The position numbers and the translations under genes were made by a program. 64,000 nucleotides of DNA, taken from assembly GCA_034620365.1 (NCBI GenBank), contig JAQGEQ010000084.1:310001-374000 (forward strand), read 5' to 3'. This stretch comes from Pegea sp. RAD2-039. Taxonomy: Eukaryota > Chordata > Thaliacea > Salpida > Salpidae. The notes under the pieces are model-generated. The model did no database searches and was not told the DNA's origin. It worked only from the letters and a program-made list of their open reading frames with translations. Below, in pieces: positions 24,380-38,220 of the stretch. Numbering within the stretch: the first letter of the stretch is position 1; each line of letters opens with the position of its first letter.

Positions 24380-25815
24380 AATATGAAATATAATGGCTAT
24401 TTCTTCTTTAAAATCATCAGCTTCCAACACCCAAGATCAGATCCTAGCTTTGTTTTTAAGAAAAACTACTTCATCTTTATCACTACCTTTATCGCTTTTC
24501 TTTAACATGACTCTGAGGCGAGGAAGAGTTCCACAAATTTGGAAGAAAGCTATTATTACTCCAATTCATAAAAAGGGTCCCAGAAACACTGTACTAAACT
24601 ACAGACCAGTTTCGCTGACTTCAGTTATCTGCAGAACTCAAGAACATATCATTCACAATCATATGACCAGTTATTTGATGGAGCACCATCTAATATCTGA
24701 TATCCAGCATGGCTTTGTGAAACGGAGATCTTCCCTGACTCAGCATATCACTTTTATCAATGAGCTTACAGCCCATTACGAAAGTAACACTCCCTGTGAC
24801 ATCATATACCTCGATTTTGTTAAATCGTTTGATTCTGTCTCACACACTAAGCTCGTTTCTGTATTGAAAAACTCAAAAATCAACAGCTTTATCTTACAGT
24901 GGTTTGAAGATTACTTATCAGGTAGAACCCAACAAACTCGTGTAGAAAGATCTTTATCTACTTCTAGTCAAATCGCTAGTGGTGTTCCTCAGGGTTCTGT
25001 TCTGAGTCCCCTTCTTTTTTAAATCTCATCGAAGACCTCATCAGAAGACTAGTAGCAGTAGATGATGTCAGAGTGTTTGTGTATGCAGATGATACCAAGC
25101 TATTATCTTGTAATCCTTCATAACTTCAAACTGCACTACACACTGTAGAAAACTGATGTATGAATTGAGAGCTAAGAATCCAGCCCACAAAGTCTGAACT
25201 TATAACTTTTTCTCGTAAACCAGCGGTAAATTCCTTGAACAAATATTCCATCAATAGATTTATTATTCAACGAGTATCTTCGGTCCTAGACCTTGGCATT
25301 ACTCTATCATCTGATTTTAAATGGTACAGTTATGTTTCCAAAATCTTTGCAAAATCAATCAACCTTGTCTTCCCTATTATAAAGACCTTTAATTCTAAGG
25401 GCCCATGCTTTTTTATCAATTTTTTCAAATTGTACGTACGTCCAATTCTTGAATACAATGTTAGTGCATCGATGCCATATCAAGTTAGTGATATCAAAAA
25501 AATCGAATCTGTTCAGGCCACATTTACGAGATTAGTATGCAGGAAACTTAATATTAAATATGATAGTTATAAATATCGTCTCAGCTTCTTAAATTTAGAT
25601 ACTTTTGAAATTTGACGGATTAAATACGACTTAATTCTTGTTTTTAAACTTATCCACAATTTAATTGACCCCCAGTTTGATGATTTCTTTTTCATTAGTC
25701 CTTCCCTCAAGTTATATCAGCTCAAACGACACACATTACATCTTAATAAGCCCATATCACCTAGTACATTTTCAGGTACCCTCTTTAGCATTTATTGAAA
25801 TAAATAAATAATAAA
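24380..25815 (+). mobile_element. Broken, 5'-truncated non-LTR retrotransposon (reverse transcriptase part)
   Basis: This is a LINE fragment of the CR1/Jockey-like general type. The frame from about 24393 shows WKKAIITPIHKKG, NYRPVSLTSV, QHGF, IIYLDFVKSFDSV and GVPQGSVLSPLLF, which are consecutive reverse-transcriptase motifs. The catalytic YADD (25083-25094) lies in another frame after a frameshift near 25015-25021, and an in-frame TAA follows near 25121. A further open piece, 25235-25615, belongs to the region downstream of the polymerase core. The endonuclease domain and 5' end are missing. The copy ends at about 25811 with catttattg/aaataaataaat-type sequence, shared with 2569-2615. It is not capable of making its protein. 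Confidence 0.93.
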
Positions 25816-26385
25816 ATAATTGGTTATTTCATCATCGAACAAATTGATGAGGTTAACAAAGCTGTTTTTGAATCCATCAAAACCTTTGCATGAAAACGTT
25901 TTAAAGATATAAATTTCAAATATCATTGTCAAACAGAATGAATATTGAATCAAAACAAATTTGGAAACATTTATAGATTTAACTTTAACTAGGAAGACAT
26001 TTTTATATATTAATTCTATATATCTTCAGCAGAGGCTTTTTTCAAAATTAGCTTTTTATTGCTTTATAGTTGAACTAATCAAAACATCGACTGATAAAAT
26101 CAGGTAAAATCTTTAACTTTTTGACAGAATCTTTTATTGAACAACTTTTCAGCCTACTAAGTTTTCATCAAATTCACAAATTTCAATTTTATTCGACTTA
26201 CTTTTATAAACTGTACAAATAAACTAATATAAAATATTTCAATGAAAGAAAATGTTTAAAACATTAAAAGCCAATTTAGTGTAGAGTTATTTCAACTTTG
26301 AAAAGCAAGAATAATAAAAAGAAGAAACAGAAATGAAATTTGAACAGCAACAAAGTTTTTAGATATTTCATCTTTTATGAAAAGT
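25816..26385. other. Gap between LINE and DNAI1 3' end
   Basis: This is A+T-rich sequence. A minus-strand AATAAA (26133-26138) about 250 bases after the DNAI1 stop is a possible polyadenylation signal. Nothing else is visible. Confidence 0.45.
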
Positions 26386-30212
<3,827 letters not shown>

Positions 30213-31546
30213 GACAAATATCAAAAACTCTGTTTTGAATTATACTCATTAAAACAACTGAAGCCTAACTCACGAACAATGCGTGTAAAGCTATACAACT
30301 GACTGAGTTTCTAAGGTAACGGTGGTTCTTTTAAACAAAATGGGTGTCAGTAGAGAGAGTCGTGTTAAGAATCAATTTTATATAACTTAAATGTAATTAA
30401 TCTTCAACGGTGTATTTAAAACTAAAACTCTGATAAATAAAGGAATTAATTTATCATTAAATTACAATTGTCTAAGTAATCTAGTAACTTACATTTTCTG
30501 AAAAAAAAACTAAGTCCATTCAAAATTTAAGTAATCGTTAGATGCATTCTGAGAGCTTGTAATATGTTAAAACAGACTATTGGAATTTTACAAATATATT
30601 TCTTTTAGTTATTTTTTTCTAATTTACTTTAAACTTCAAAATGATTGCTTAAAAATACATAGATAAAAAACTGCAACTCTAATTATTAAATTAATTCAGT
30701 AAATTTTGATTCGAAAAATTATACTTATCATAGTTTCAAAAGCAATTCCTTACGATAAACGCGAAAAAAGATATTTTAGTTTTGGTAAAAAGTAAACAGA
30801 ATATAGTTTGGACAAGTAATTTTAATCATTAGTAATCTTTTCTTGTTTGCTTAAATAAATAAAATTAATAAATTTACTTCTTGTGACTATAAGTCCTTTT
30901 TCATAGTAATCAGACAATGAATATCAGATTATAAAAAATCAAAAACTGAACAATTTTATTTCTCTTTATTTATTATGTTTTTGAAGTCGTGATTTTGAAG
31001 CCTCATAAACTGTAAGTAATTCTTCAGCTTTCTCTTCAACCAGCTCTTACAACTTGATGAAGATTCTAATTAAAACTTCTTAAAATTATAAAGATTAAGT
31101 TCGTCAATTGCTAGTATTTGGTATCTGTAACTGTTCAAAAAGTAGCTAAAACTGCAATTTCTACAAAGTTAGATCGAATTTGTTGAAAGCTCTTCAAAAG
31201 TGAAACAAAAGATATATTTGCGTTGATCGAGCACCTTGGCCTCTTCAACTAAAAAGTTCACAATCTGATCTTTTCAAACCTGCTTCATTAAATTCGAGTT
31301 TTAGTCGATGATGCATAAGATTTTGAAAGTGTTCCCAATTTGATCGCGTTTGAGATCCGCTAGAAGAATTTTACAAAATGAGTCAATCGTGATTCGACAT
31401 TCTGATACTTTCGTACTTTGAAACCAGAAAGCTACAAAATTTATCAATAAATTTCGCAAATAATTTTTTTATGAATTTATTATTGATTCCACAATAAAAA
31501 TATTAAAAAATTTAAATTATCTAAACGAATGATCAACATCCGGGGT
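30213..31546. other. Gap between DDX49 and DNAI1 on the same strand
   Basis: The sequence should hold the DNAI1 promoter and DDX49 3' UTR. A minus-strand AATAAA at 31476-31481 is listed separately. I see no other gene. Confidence 0.5.
31476..31481 (-). terminator. Candidate polyadenylation signal of DDX49
   Basis: AATAAA on the minus strand lies about 66 bases past the DDX49 stop. Position is the only support. Confidence 0.4.
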
Positions 31547-33648
31547 TTACTCTTCCTCTTCTTTTTTGTTCTTCAGCATTCTCTTTCTCATTTTTCTTTC
31601 AGCTCGAATGCGAGCAGTTTTTGCTCTTCGTTGTTTTTTGGCTTCCTCTTCAGGATTCTAAGTGAAGAAATGAATAACTTTGAAGCGAAAACGAAATCTA
31701 GTCTACACTTACTTTGCCTTCAGCTAGAATCGCTTTTCTTTTATTCAATTTCTTCTTTTCACCAAAATTGTTACTTTCCATCGACTATAAGTTATAAAAG
31801 TTAGAAAAGTGATAATCAACAGATGTTAAAGGAACTCACAATCTCTGCTTGACGTTTCAGCATACTCACTTTAGTGAGCAGCTTGTGAACTGCATCTTCA
31901 TCTACTTTAAACTCTTCCAACTTTTTATCTAAACAAATATTGAAACCGTCAACCTTCGATCAAATCTCAATCGATTGATACTTACTGATATGTTCCTCGA
32001 TAGTTTGTATTCGGTGGACGTCTAGTTGAGTGACCAGCGATATAGACATGCCACTTCTACCAGCTCTAGCGGTCCGTCCAACTCTGTGGACATAGGTCTT
32101 ACTTGAACCAGGTATGTTGTGGTTAATGACCACCTGATTAAAACAATATTTTCAAAGTCTTGGTTTTTTAGAAGCATAAAATCAGATAGTTTGTCGAAAA
32201 GTTATTTATCATGAAAAAAATGATTTTAAATATTGACCTGGACAGCTGGGATATCGAGACCTCTCGCAGCCACGTCGGTAGCGACCATTAACTTGATATT
32301 ACTCGATTTAAATTTGTTTAAAGCATCGAAACGACGATGTTGTTTCATGACAGAGTGCAACATAACACATGGGAAGCCAGCTTTTTGAAACATAAGTCCT
32401 AAAACTTGACAATTTCTTCAACAAAAATTAAAATAGTTTCACAAGTGAAGAAATACAATGTCTTTTTATCACCTGCAAGTTTTTGTGAAGATTATGATGG
32501 AAGATTTGGAATTTTCTTCTAATAATTCCTTACAAATATGGATAAGATAACATTCGCGAACATCTTCAGGTAATAAAATATATCTCTGATCAAGTTGATC
32601 CACTGTTGCTACACTAAAAAGCAAAAGAGCTTAGTTTTGAAGCCTTGAAGAGTTTCATTGAAGTAGTTTATGAAAGAAAATGTTTGAAAAGTAAAAATGT
32701 TTAGTTTAGAAGAATTAGAAAACACTTACGTATCTTCAGATTCATAAAAATAAGGTTGTTTCTTCGAAACTGCTTTCACTTCCTTCAGAGTATCCGTCAG
32801 TGTGGCACTAAACAGCAAAGCTTGCCTAAAATCAAATAAGTTTCAACAACAGTTTGATTCGTAACAGAATTTATCTTGGAGTTACATCAACTTTCATACA
32901 AATATTAGTTTTAAAAGACCCAACTTTTTCATGACTTTAAATTTACCTCTTTTCAGGCAGACTGTCAAAGATCACAGCAAGATCTTCTGCAAAATCACCT
33001 TCTAAATGATCTAGTAATCTATCAGCTTCGTCTAATACGAGAAACCTGAAAAAAATCAATTACAAAAAAAATATTTCAGATTGGAAATCTGACTTAATCT
33101 TTTTTAAGTTTACATTATCATCACAACTTCTGATTAAATCAGCAAGTCTTCCAGGAGTGGCTACTACAATATGTGGTTGACGTTTCAATTCAGCAGCCTG
33201 GGTGTTCATATCTGAAAATCAAATTGTTATTACTCCTCATTTGGTGGATTTTAAACAAACTAACCCATTCCTCCAACAACATAAGACACTCTACAATTTA
33301 TAGGTTTACCAAACAAAGAAAATTGCTCAGATATTTGAATAGCTAGCTCTCTTGTTGGAGTGAGAACTAAACAAAATATTCCATACTGATCTTCACATAA
33401 TTTCTGCAAGATTGGAAGGGCAAATGCTGCAGTCTTTCCACTGCCAGTTTTAGAGCAACCAAAACAGTCTTTACCTGTTTAAATAAGTTACAAGCCATCA
33501 AAATGAATAAATTAAAAATAAAACCTTCAAGTATAGGAGGTATGCAATTGTATTGAATAGGGGAAGGCTTCTTAAACCCAAGATTCTTTAAATGATCAGT
33601 TATCCAAGTATTTAAATTAAGATCTTCAAAACTTCCTTCACTTTCCAT
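31547..33648 (-). CDS. DDX49: DEAD-box RNA helicase DDX49 (yeast Dbp8 type), ribosome biogenesis
   Basis: This is an ATP-dependent RNA helicase expected in the nucleolus for small-subunit rRNA processing. Exons in coding order: 33525-33648, 33265-33474, 33094-33211, 32947-33045, 32730-32825, 32473-32613, 32238-32415, 31986-32133, 31840-31928, 31713-31784, 31547-31657, in phase, giving 461 aa (human 483). All core motifs are visible: Q motif GFKKPSPIQ, motif I SKTGSGKT, Ia PTRELA, VVGGMDM, Ib [66 protein letters not shown]. The DDX49-specific [28 protein letters not shown] and the lysine-rich C-terminus separate it from DDX47. KRTCAP2 lies 346 bases upstream on the same strand. An acceptor-like aatttcag (ag at 33670-33671) sits about 21 bases before the ATG. 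Confidence 0.97.
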
Positions 33649-33994
33649 ATTAGTTTAAGTTTAATAAATCTGAAATTTATTAGGATTATAAGTATTTGAC
33701 TTTTTCAATTATAAATGTCTAAAAAATGTCCAAATATAAAATTTGAGCATTTAAACATTAACAGAATTAGAGAACTTAAGAAGTATATATTTCACTACAA
33801 TTCTCATAAAGAATATTTAAAAATTAATAAAGTTTTGAGAAAGAATCAAAATTTGTCATTTTAATATTATTTAAAAACATTTTAAAGACTTCAATACAGA
33901 GATATCTAAAAAGGTTTAATACAGAAAAAGTTTATATATTCTATAGATTATCTCCAGTAAGAGTCCTATGTACTATCATCAATGTAAAAATCTT

Positions 33995-34399
33995 TTAATG
34001 CTTCTTCTTTTTGCCCTTGCTCTTAGTCAAAACAACATCCACTGGAGATTGATAAAGCTCGGTTGAGATCTTATTGATGTAGAAGATATGGACCAGAGAG
34101 AAAATGAGGCAGGTGGTCACGCTGACACGGTGGACCATGGCACAAGAAAAAAGTGCTGCTCCAAGACAGATAAAGATTTCAGGAAAGATTTTAGCTTGGA
34201 AGTATTCATCAAGTAGGACATTTTCGAAGTTATTGAATCCGGTAAAAAGTAATATAAAAAGAACTGATCCCAGAAAACCTCCAAGAATGGTGAGTAATTC
34301 AGAGGATCCAAGTTGGATTTTAAAAAACTGCATTGCTGAGAAGAGCATGAGAGAAAGAGCAAAAGACACAATCCCGCTGGTGGCAGAGGTCATCGACAT
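33995..34399 (-). CDS. KRTCAP2: Keratinocyte-associated protein 2, accessory subunit of oligosaccharyltransferase
   Basis: KRTCAP2/KCP2 is a small multi-pass ER protein of the STT3A-type oligosaccharyltransferase, which adds N-glycans. The frame is a single exon of 134 aa (human 136). Conserved stretches are ELLTILGGFLGSVLF, FNNFENV, FQAKIFPEI, HRVSVTTCLIF and FYINKISTELYQ, with a basic KGKKKKH C-terminus. Hydrophobic segments lie at about residues 8-26, 36-55 and 73-108. I chose the ATG at 34397-34399; a second ATG two codons later is equally acceptable. A strong acceptor-like sequence (ttctttcttaattttag on the minus strand, ag at 34421-34422) lies 22 bases upstream, so the 5' UTR is probably spliced. 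DDX49 follows 346 bases downstream. Confidence 0.96.
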   Translation of the reverse strand: MSMTSATSGIVSFALSLMLFSAMQFFKIQLGSSELLTILGGFLGSVLFILLFTGFNNFENVLLDEYFQAKIFPEIFICLGAALFSCAMVHRVSVTTCLIFSLVHIFYINKISTELYQSPVDVVLTKSKGKKKKH

Positions 34400-37300
34400 T
34401 TTTGTTAATGTACCTAACTACTAAAATTAAGAAAGAATGAGTTTAAGAATTTTTATTTATATAAAATGCAGCAAATTAAAATTGGATTTCAGTTTCATAA
34501 AAATAATTAAAAAAATCTTTTTCTAAAAACTAATAAAATATAATAAGACAATTATTATGGAAAAAATCTTAAATTAGTTTTTAAATTAGGAATATTATAT
34601 TATTGTTATCTATATATTTTTAAAAATTAGAATTTTAATAAAAACAAAGTGATTTTCTACTAAGATTAAGTTGTAATAATATAATAGAAATAATTTAATA
34701 GTATAATTGAGTATTATAATATTGCAAATTTAAACTATAAATATAAATAAGTCATATGACTGTACAATACAATTGAAATAGTTTTAAGAATAAACAAATT
34801 TTCAACCAGAAAAAAAATATTATAATTATAACAAAAAAAAACTTTCTGTTCGCTATGTTTCGAAAAAATCATTATCTTTAATTTAAATAAAATTAGAACT
34901 TTTCCTTTTTATAAATAATTGCTTCACTTTTAGTAATTTTGCTGATAGTAACTGCATTAAATGAACAAATTTGTATAAATAATCAAAAACCTGTCGGCGC
35001 TGAAAAACGAAAGCAGCCACGCGTCAAACACCAGTTTGGTCAGTGAAAAAAAATATTAAGTGTACGTGGCGATGAAATAGGTAAATAAAATATTCATCTT
35101 TAGCATCATACCACAATTGAAAATGAAAATAATTAGTTATTATAATTTTAAAAATAGCCATAAGGGGTCTAAAGGTATTTTGTAATTATCAAAACTATGT
35201 TTTTCTTAGTATTTAACATCTTCTTCTTTGTAGTAAGTTGTCTATTTCCGAAATCTTAATGACATCATGTATTTTTCTTTTTCTTTCTTTTATACATTTT
35301 AATTGTAACTATTTTCAGATTAAACTTTTATAAATTGAAATAATGTAGCAATATACTCCTGATAGTTTTGGTTTACTAAGAAATTAAACCGTTAATTCTA
35401 TAAAAGGCAGCCATAATATAATCAATAAAATGATCCGATTATTCACTTAAGAATAAAATTATTATTATTATCGCATATTTTGTTTTAAAAATTCTGAATC
35501 AATTAATAACTGTGACTCAATTTTAGCTCAGTCTAACTATTTATCCAACAAATTTTTATTTAGTTAACTACCGAGTGACCTTTATTTAAATCTCAGATTA
35601 AAACAAAGATTTCAAAGTAAGCATACAGTGCTTCATTATCTATTTACGCTTTTATTACAAACAAAATTTTGTAACACTTTTTTTCTTGTATGTTCTTTTT
35701 CCATTTTAAATTTATATTTATAGCCTATATAATAACTTATATTTTATTAGAAGATGTGGGACTAGAACATTTACGTATTTTCTTCTTACTGCATCCCATT
35801 GTATATAAATTGTAAATTAGTTTTAACTATCAATCATATAAGATTTGATAAAGTTATGAATACATTTAAAGTTAAATTTAGTACTGTGGATATAATACTT
35901 TCATAAATATCTAAAATATATTTTGTTCGCTGAAGTTGGCAGACTGAGGCAATGTATGCAAGTAAGTTGACATCCATTCTTTCTGATTTTAATAAAAGAG
36001 AACACGTGTTGAAATACCCTACTCTTTAGACCCACTGTTTGGCGACATGGACCAGTGACCTAGGATAGTGACATCAAGGTCAACGGGTTGTAGGTTTTCT
36101 GTTAAATTGTTCTTCCATAGCTTTTGTTTTCTCAAAGCAAACATCAGGTATTTGCCCATAGTTGGGAAAGATACTTTCTGCAATCCTTAGCTCTTGGTAT
36201 AATTTAGACATTCTTGATCTTCAAGGACAAACGGAGTGGAAACCCTCGTAAACCACAATGGATTAGCAGCTAATTGACTTTAAAATTCTTTCAATTATGG
36301 AAGTTTAGTAAATCATTTCATCTAAGTATAAAGCATAAAAATCTTATTATTTCTTCTAGATTTAAACTTTTAATATTATTATTACTTAAGGTGGCAAAAC
36401 AAAAATAAAACTTCTCTATTATATGCATTTATGCAGTTTAAACTAAATTCTCATCTTAAAAAAGTTAAATTTTTCAATTCTCGCGTCAAAATCAAGATTT
36501 CTTTTAATTTAATCTATTTTTTATTAGTTTTTCGGTAAATAAAATTACATATATAATTAGCAATATTATTTTCTAAAGACTTAAAAAGTATTTCAAATTT
36601 GTATTTATCAAAATGACATAATTTCTTCACTTTTCTTTATGTCTGAATATCTTCAATTTTAATAAATAATTTTTTTATCATTTCTGTAAATCATTAATTT
36701 ATTCGTCTAATCAATTAATTGCAGTCAAGTTTTTAAATTTATTTTTTAGCTTTTGCTGTTTTTAAAAAATTTTTTTTTAAATAAAAAAATTTTATGTCAA
36801 ATTTGAATTTATTTTTTTTTTAATTATTGAAAAGTTTTTAATAACTAGATTTAAAACTTTCAATTTAATAAATATAGTTTTCTTATTTGGTTATTTTATT
36901 TAAATACTTTAATTTTACTTTGTGTTTTTTTAATTTTCAAACAATAAGCAACAATTTAGTTGGACTTATAATTTTGTATTAACTTATAAATTATACTTTA
37001 ATGAGATTTTTTATCATATATAATTCATATATTTATAAAATTGTTGCAAAGATGATTTGTTATAAAAATTTGGGTTAAATAAATTTAATTTAATAAATTC
37101 TGTTTTCTTTAATGGTTCATAAGTCAATTTATAATATTATAGATTTAAATTATAATATAGCTATAATTATTTGTATAAAATAATATTTATCTAGTAATTA
37201 TCAGCAGTTTTTATTGCTCAAGATGAATTCAAGTTTGTAATTTTGTGTTTATAAAAAATTGATTTTTTTTCAGTTTTCAATCGAAATCTTAAAGTTTAAT

Positions 37301-37497
37301 TTAATATGGAAGATAAATTAATCCTTTTCTAAAAAAACTCAACATTTTCATTTAATTGAAGACTTTAAAAAATTATATTTAGTATTATATTGTTATTCTA
37401 AATATCAAAGTTCAAATGTTGGTTATTAATATAGATACAAACAATTTGAATTTATTTAATTGTATATTTTATTTCTAAAGAGAAAAATCAGATTAAG
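34400..37497. other. Divergent intergenic region between KRTCAP2 and MRPS14
   Basis: This stretch is mostly extreme A+T sequence. A mixed-composition patch at about 35980-36290 (acccactgtttggcgacat, then ggaccagtgacc, then caatggattagcagcta) may be an old repeat. Its end weakly recalls 3950-3965 near repeat A. A short G+C patch at 34990-35030 (ctgtcggcgctgaaaaacga) is unexplained. I see no coding exon. Confidence 0.5.
37479..37491 (+). promoter_or_regulatory. Acceptor-like sites before the MRPS14 ATG
   Basis: A pyrimidine-rich tatttctaaag ends at 37480, and aaaatcag ends at 37491, only six bases before the ATG. Either could receive a 5' UTR exon or a spliced leader. Confidence 0.35.
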
Positions 37498-38064
37498 ATG
37501 TTTCTAGCAAGAGTTATTGATAAAAATGTTCTAGGATCCTTAATTCCATTTGCTTCTTATCATCATGTGTTTCAAAGATATGAAAAAAGACCAAAGCTTA
37601 GAAAAAACACCTTTCCCATCAAAAGCTCAGCTTCTGTACCTAAAGGTGGACCTATAGCCCCTGATTTCGAAACAGTTGCTTATAAACCACTTCCAGAACA
37701 TCTACATGTTGATGTTTGGCAGCGAAATGGAGATACAACTCGTAAAAGTCCAGTTTTATATTACACAAAATGGTCCCAGCAAAGAGATGCCCGATTAAGA
37801 GCGGTCTCCACCTATTATGGACCGATTCGTCTCCGTTTGATGGCATTACAATTTAATGGATTCCTTCCATTAGAAGCCAAACAGCTCGCAGATTCAGATA
37901 TTTCTCACTTGCCTCGAGAAAGCGACAAAAATAATGTCATCAATAGATGTGTGATGACGTCACGAGCACGTGGTAAGAAAGTGCGTTGGAGAATTAGCCG
38001 ATTTCGTCATCGACACATGGCTGACCATGGACAAATGTCAGGGACATTTCGTGCAGTTTGGTGA
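37498..38064 (+). CDS. MRPS14: Mitochondrial small-subunit ribosomal protein uS14m
   Basis: This is a structural protein of the mitochondrial ribosomal 28S subunit. It is a single-exon frame of 188 aa. Residues from about 89 to 188 align colinearly with human MRPS14 from memory: YYTKWSQQRDARLR, then SDISHLPRES, then VINRCVMTSRARGKKVRWRI, and the C-terminal HMADHGQMSGTFRAVW. These carry the uS14 signature. The first 85 or so residues are longer than in human (128 aa total). They are basic at the start, fitting a mitochondrial targeting sequence, then contain a proline/glycine stretch (VPKGGPIAPDF) that I cannot match. ILVBL starts only 156 bases downstream on the same strand. Confidence 0.93.
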   Translation: MFLARVIDKNVLGSLIPFASYHHVFQRYEKRPKLRKNTFPIKSSASVPKGGPIAPDFETVAYKPLPEHLHVDVWQRNGDTTRKSPVLYYTKWSQQRDARLRAVSTYYGPIRLRLMALQFNGFLPLEAKQLADSDISHLPRESDKNNVINRCVMTSRARGKKVRWRISRFRHRHMADHGQMSGTFRAVW

Positions 38065-38220
38065 AACTGTGGATCTTATAATTTTGTCTTTGAATATTTG
38101 TTAAGTTATATTTTAAGGGAATAACTTTACTGCATCTTCATCATCTATTGTCATGTTTTTGATGATTTTATTCAATTGAATACAGATAATTTTGTAGAGA
38201 TTTATTTATCTGATAGTGTT
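38065..38220 (+). promoter_or_regulatory. Short MRPS14-ILVBL intercistronic spacer with acceptor-like sites
   Basis: Only 156 bases separate the stop and next ATG. I see no AATAAA here. Acceptor-like ag dinucleotides after T-rich sequence occur at 38184-38185 (aatacag) and 38196-38197 (ttttgtag), 24-36 bases before the ILVBL ATG. This spacing fits a spliced-leader operon or a very short promoter. Confidence 0.4.

Noticed and set aside
34104-34424. Plus-strand 106-codon frame
   Set aside because: It is an antisense shadow of KRTCAP2, which has a full-length family match.
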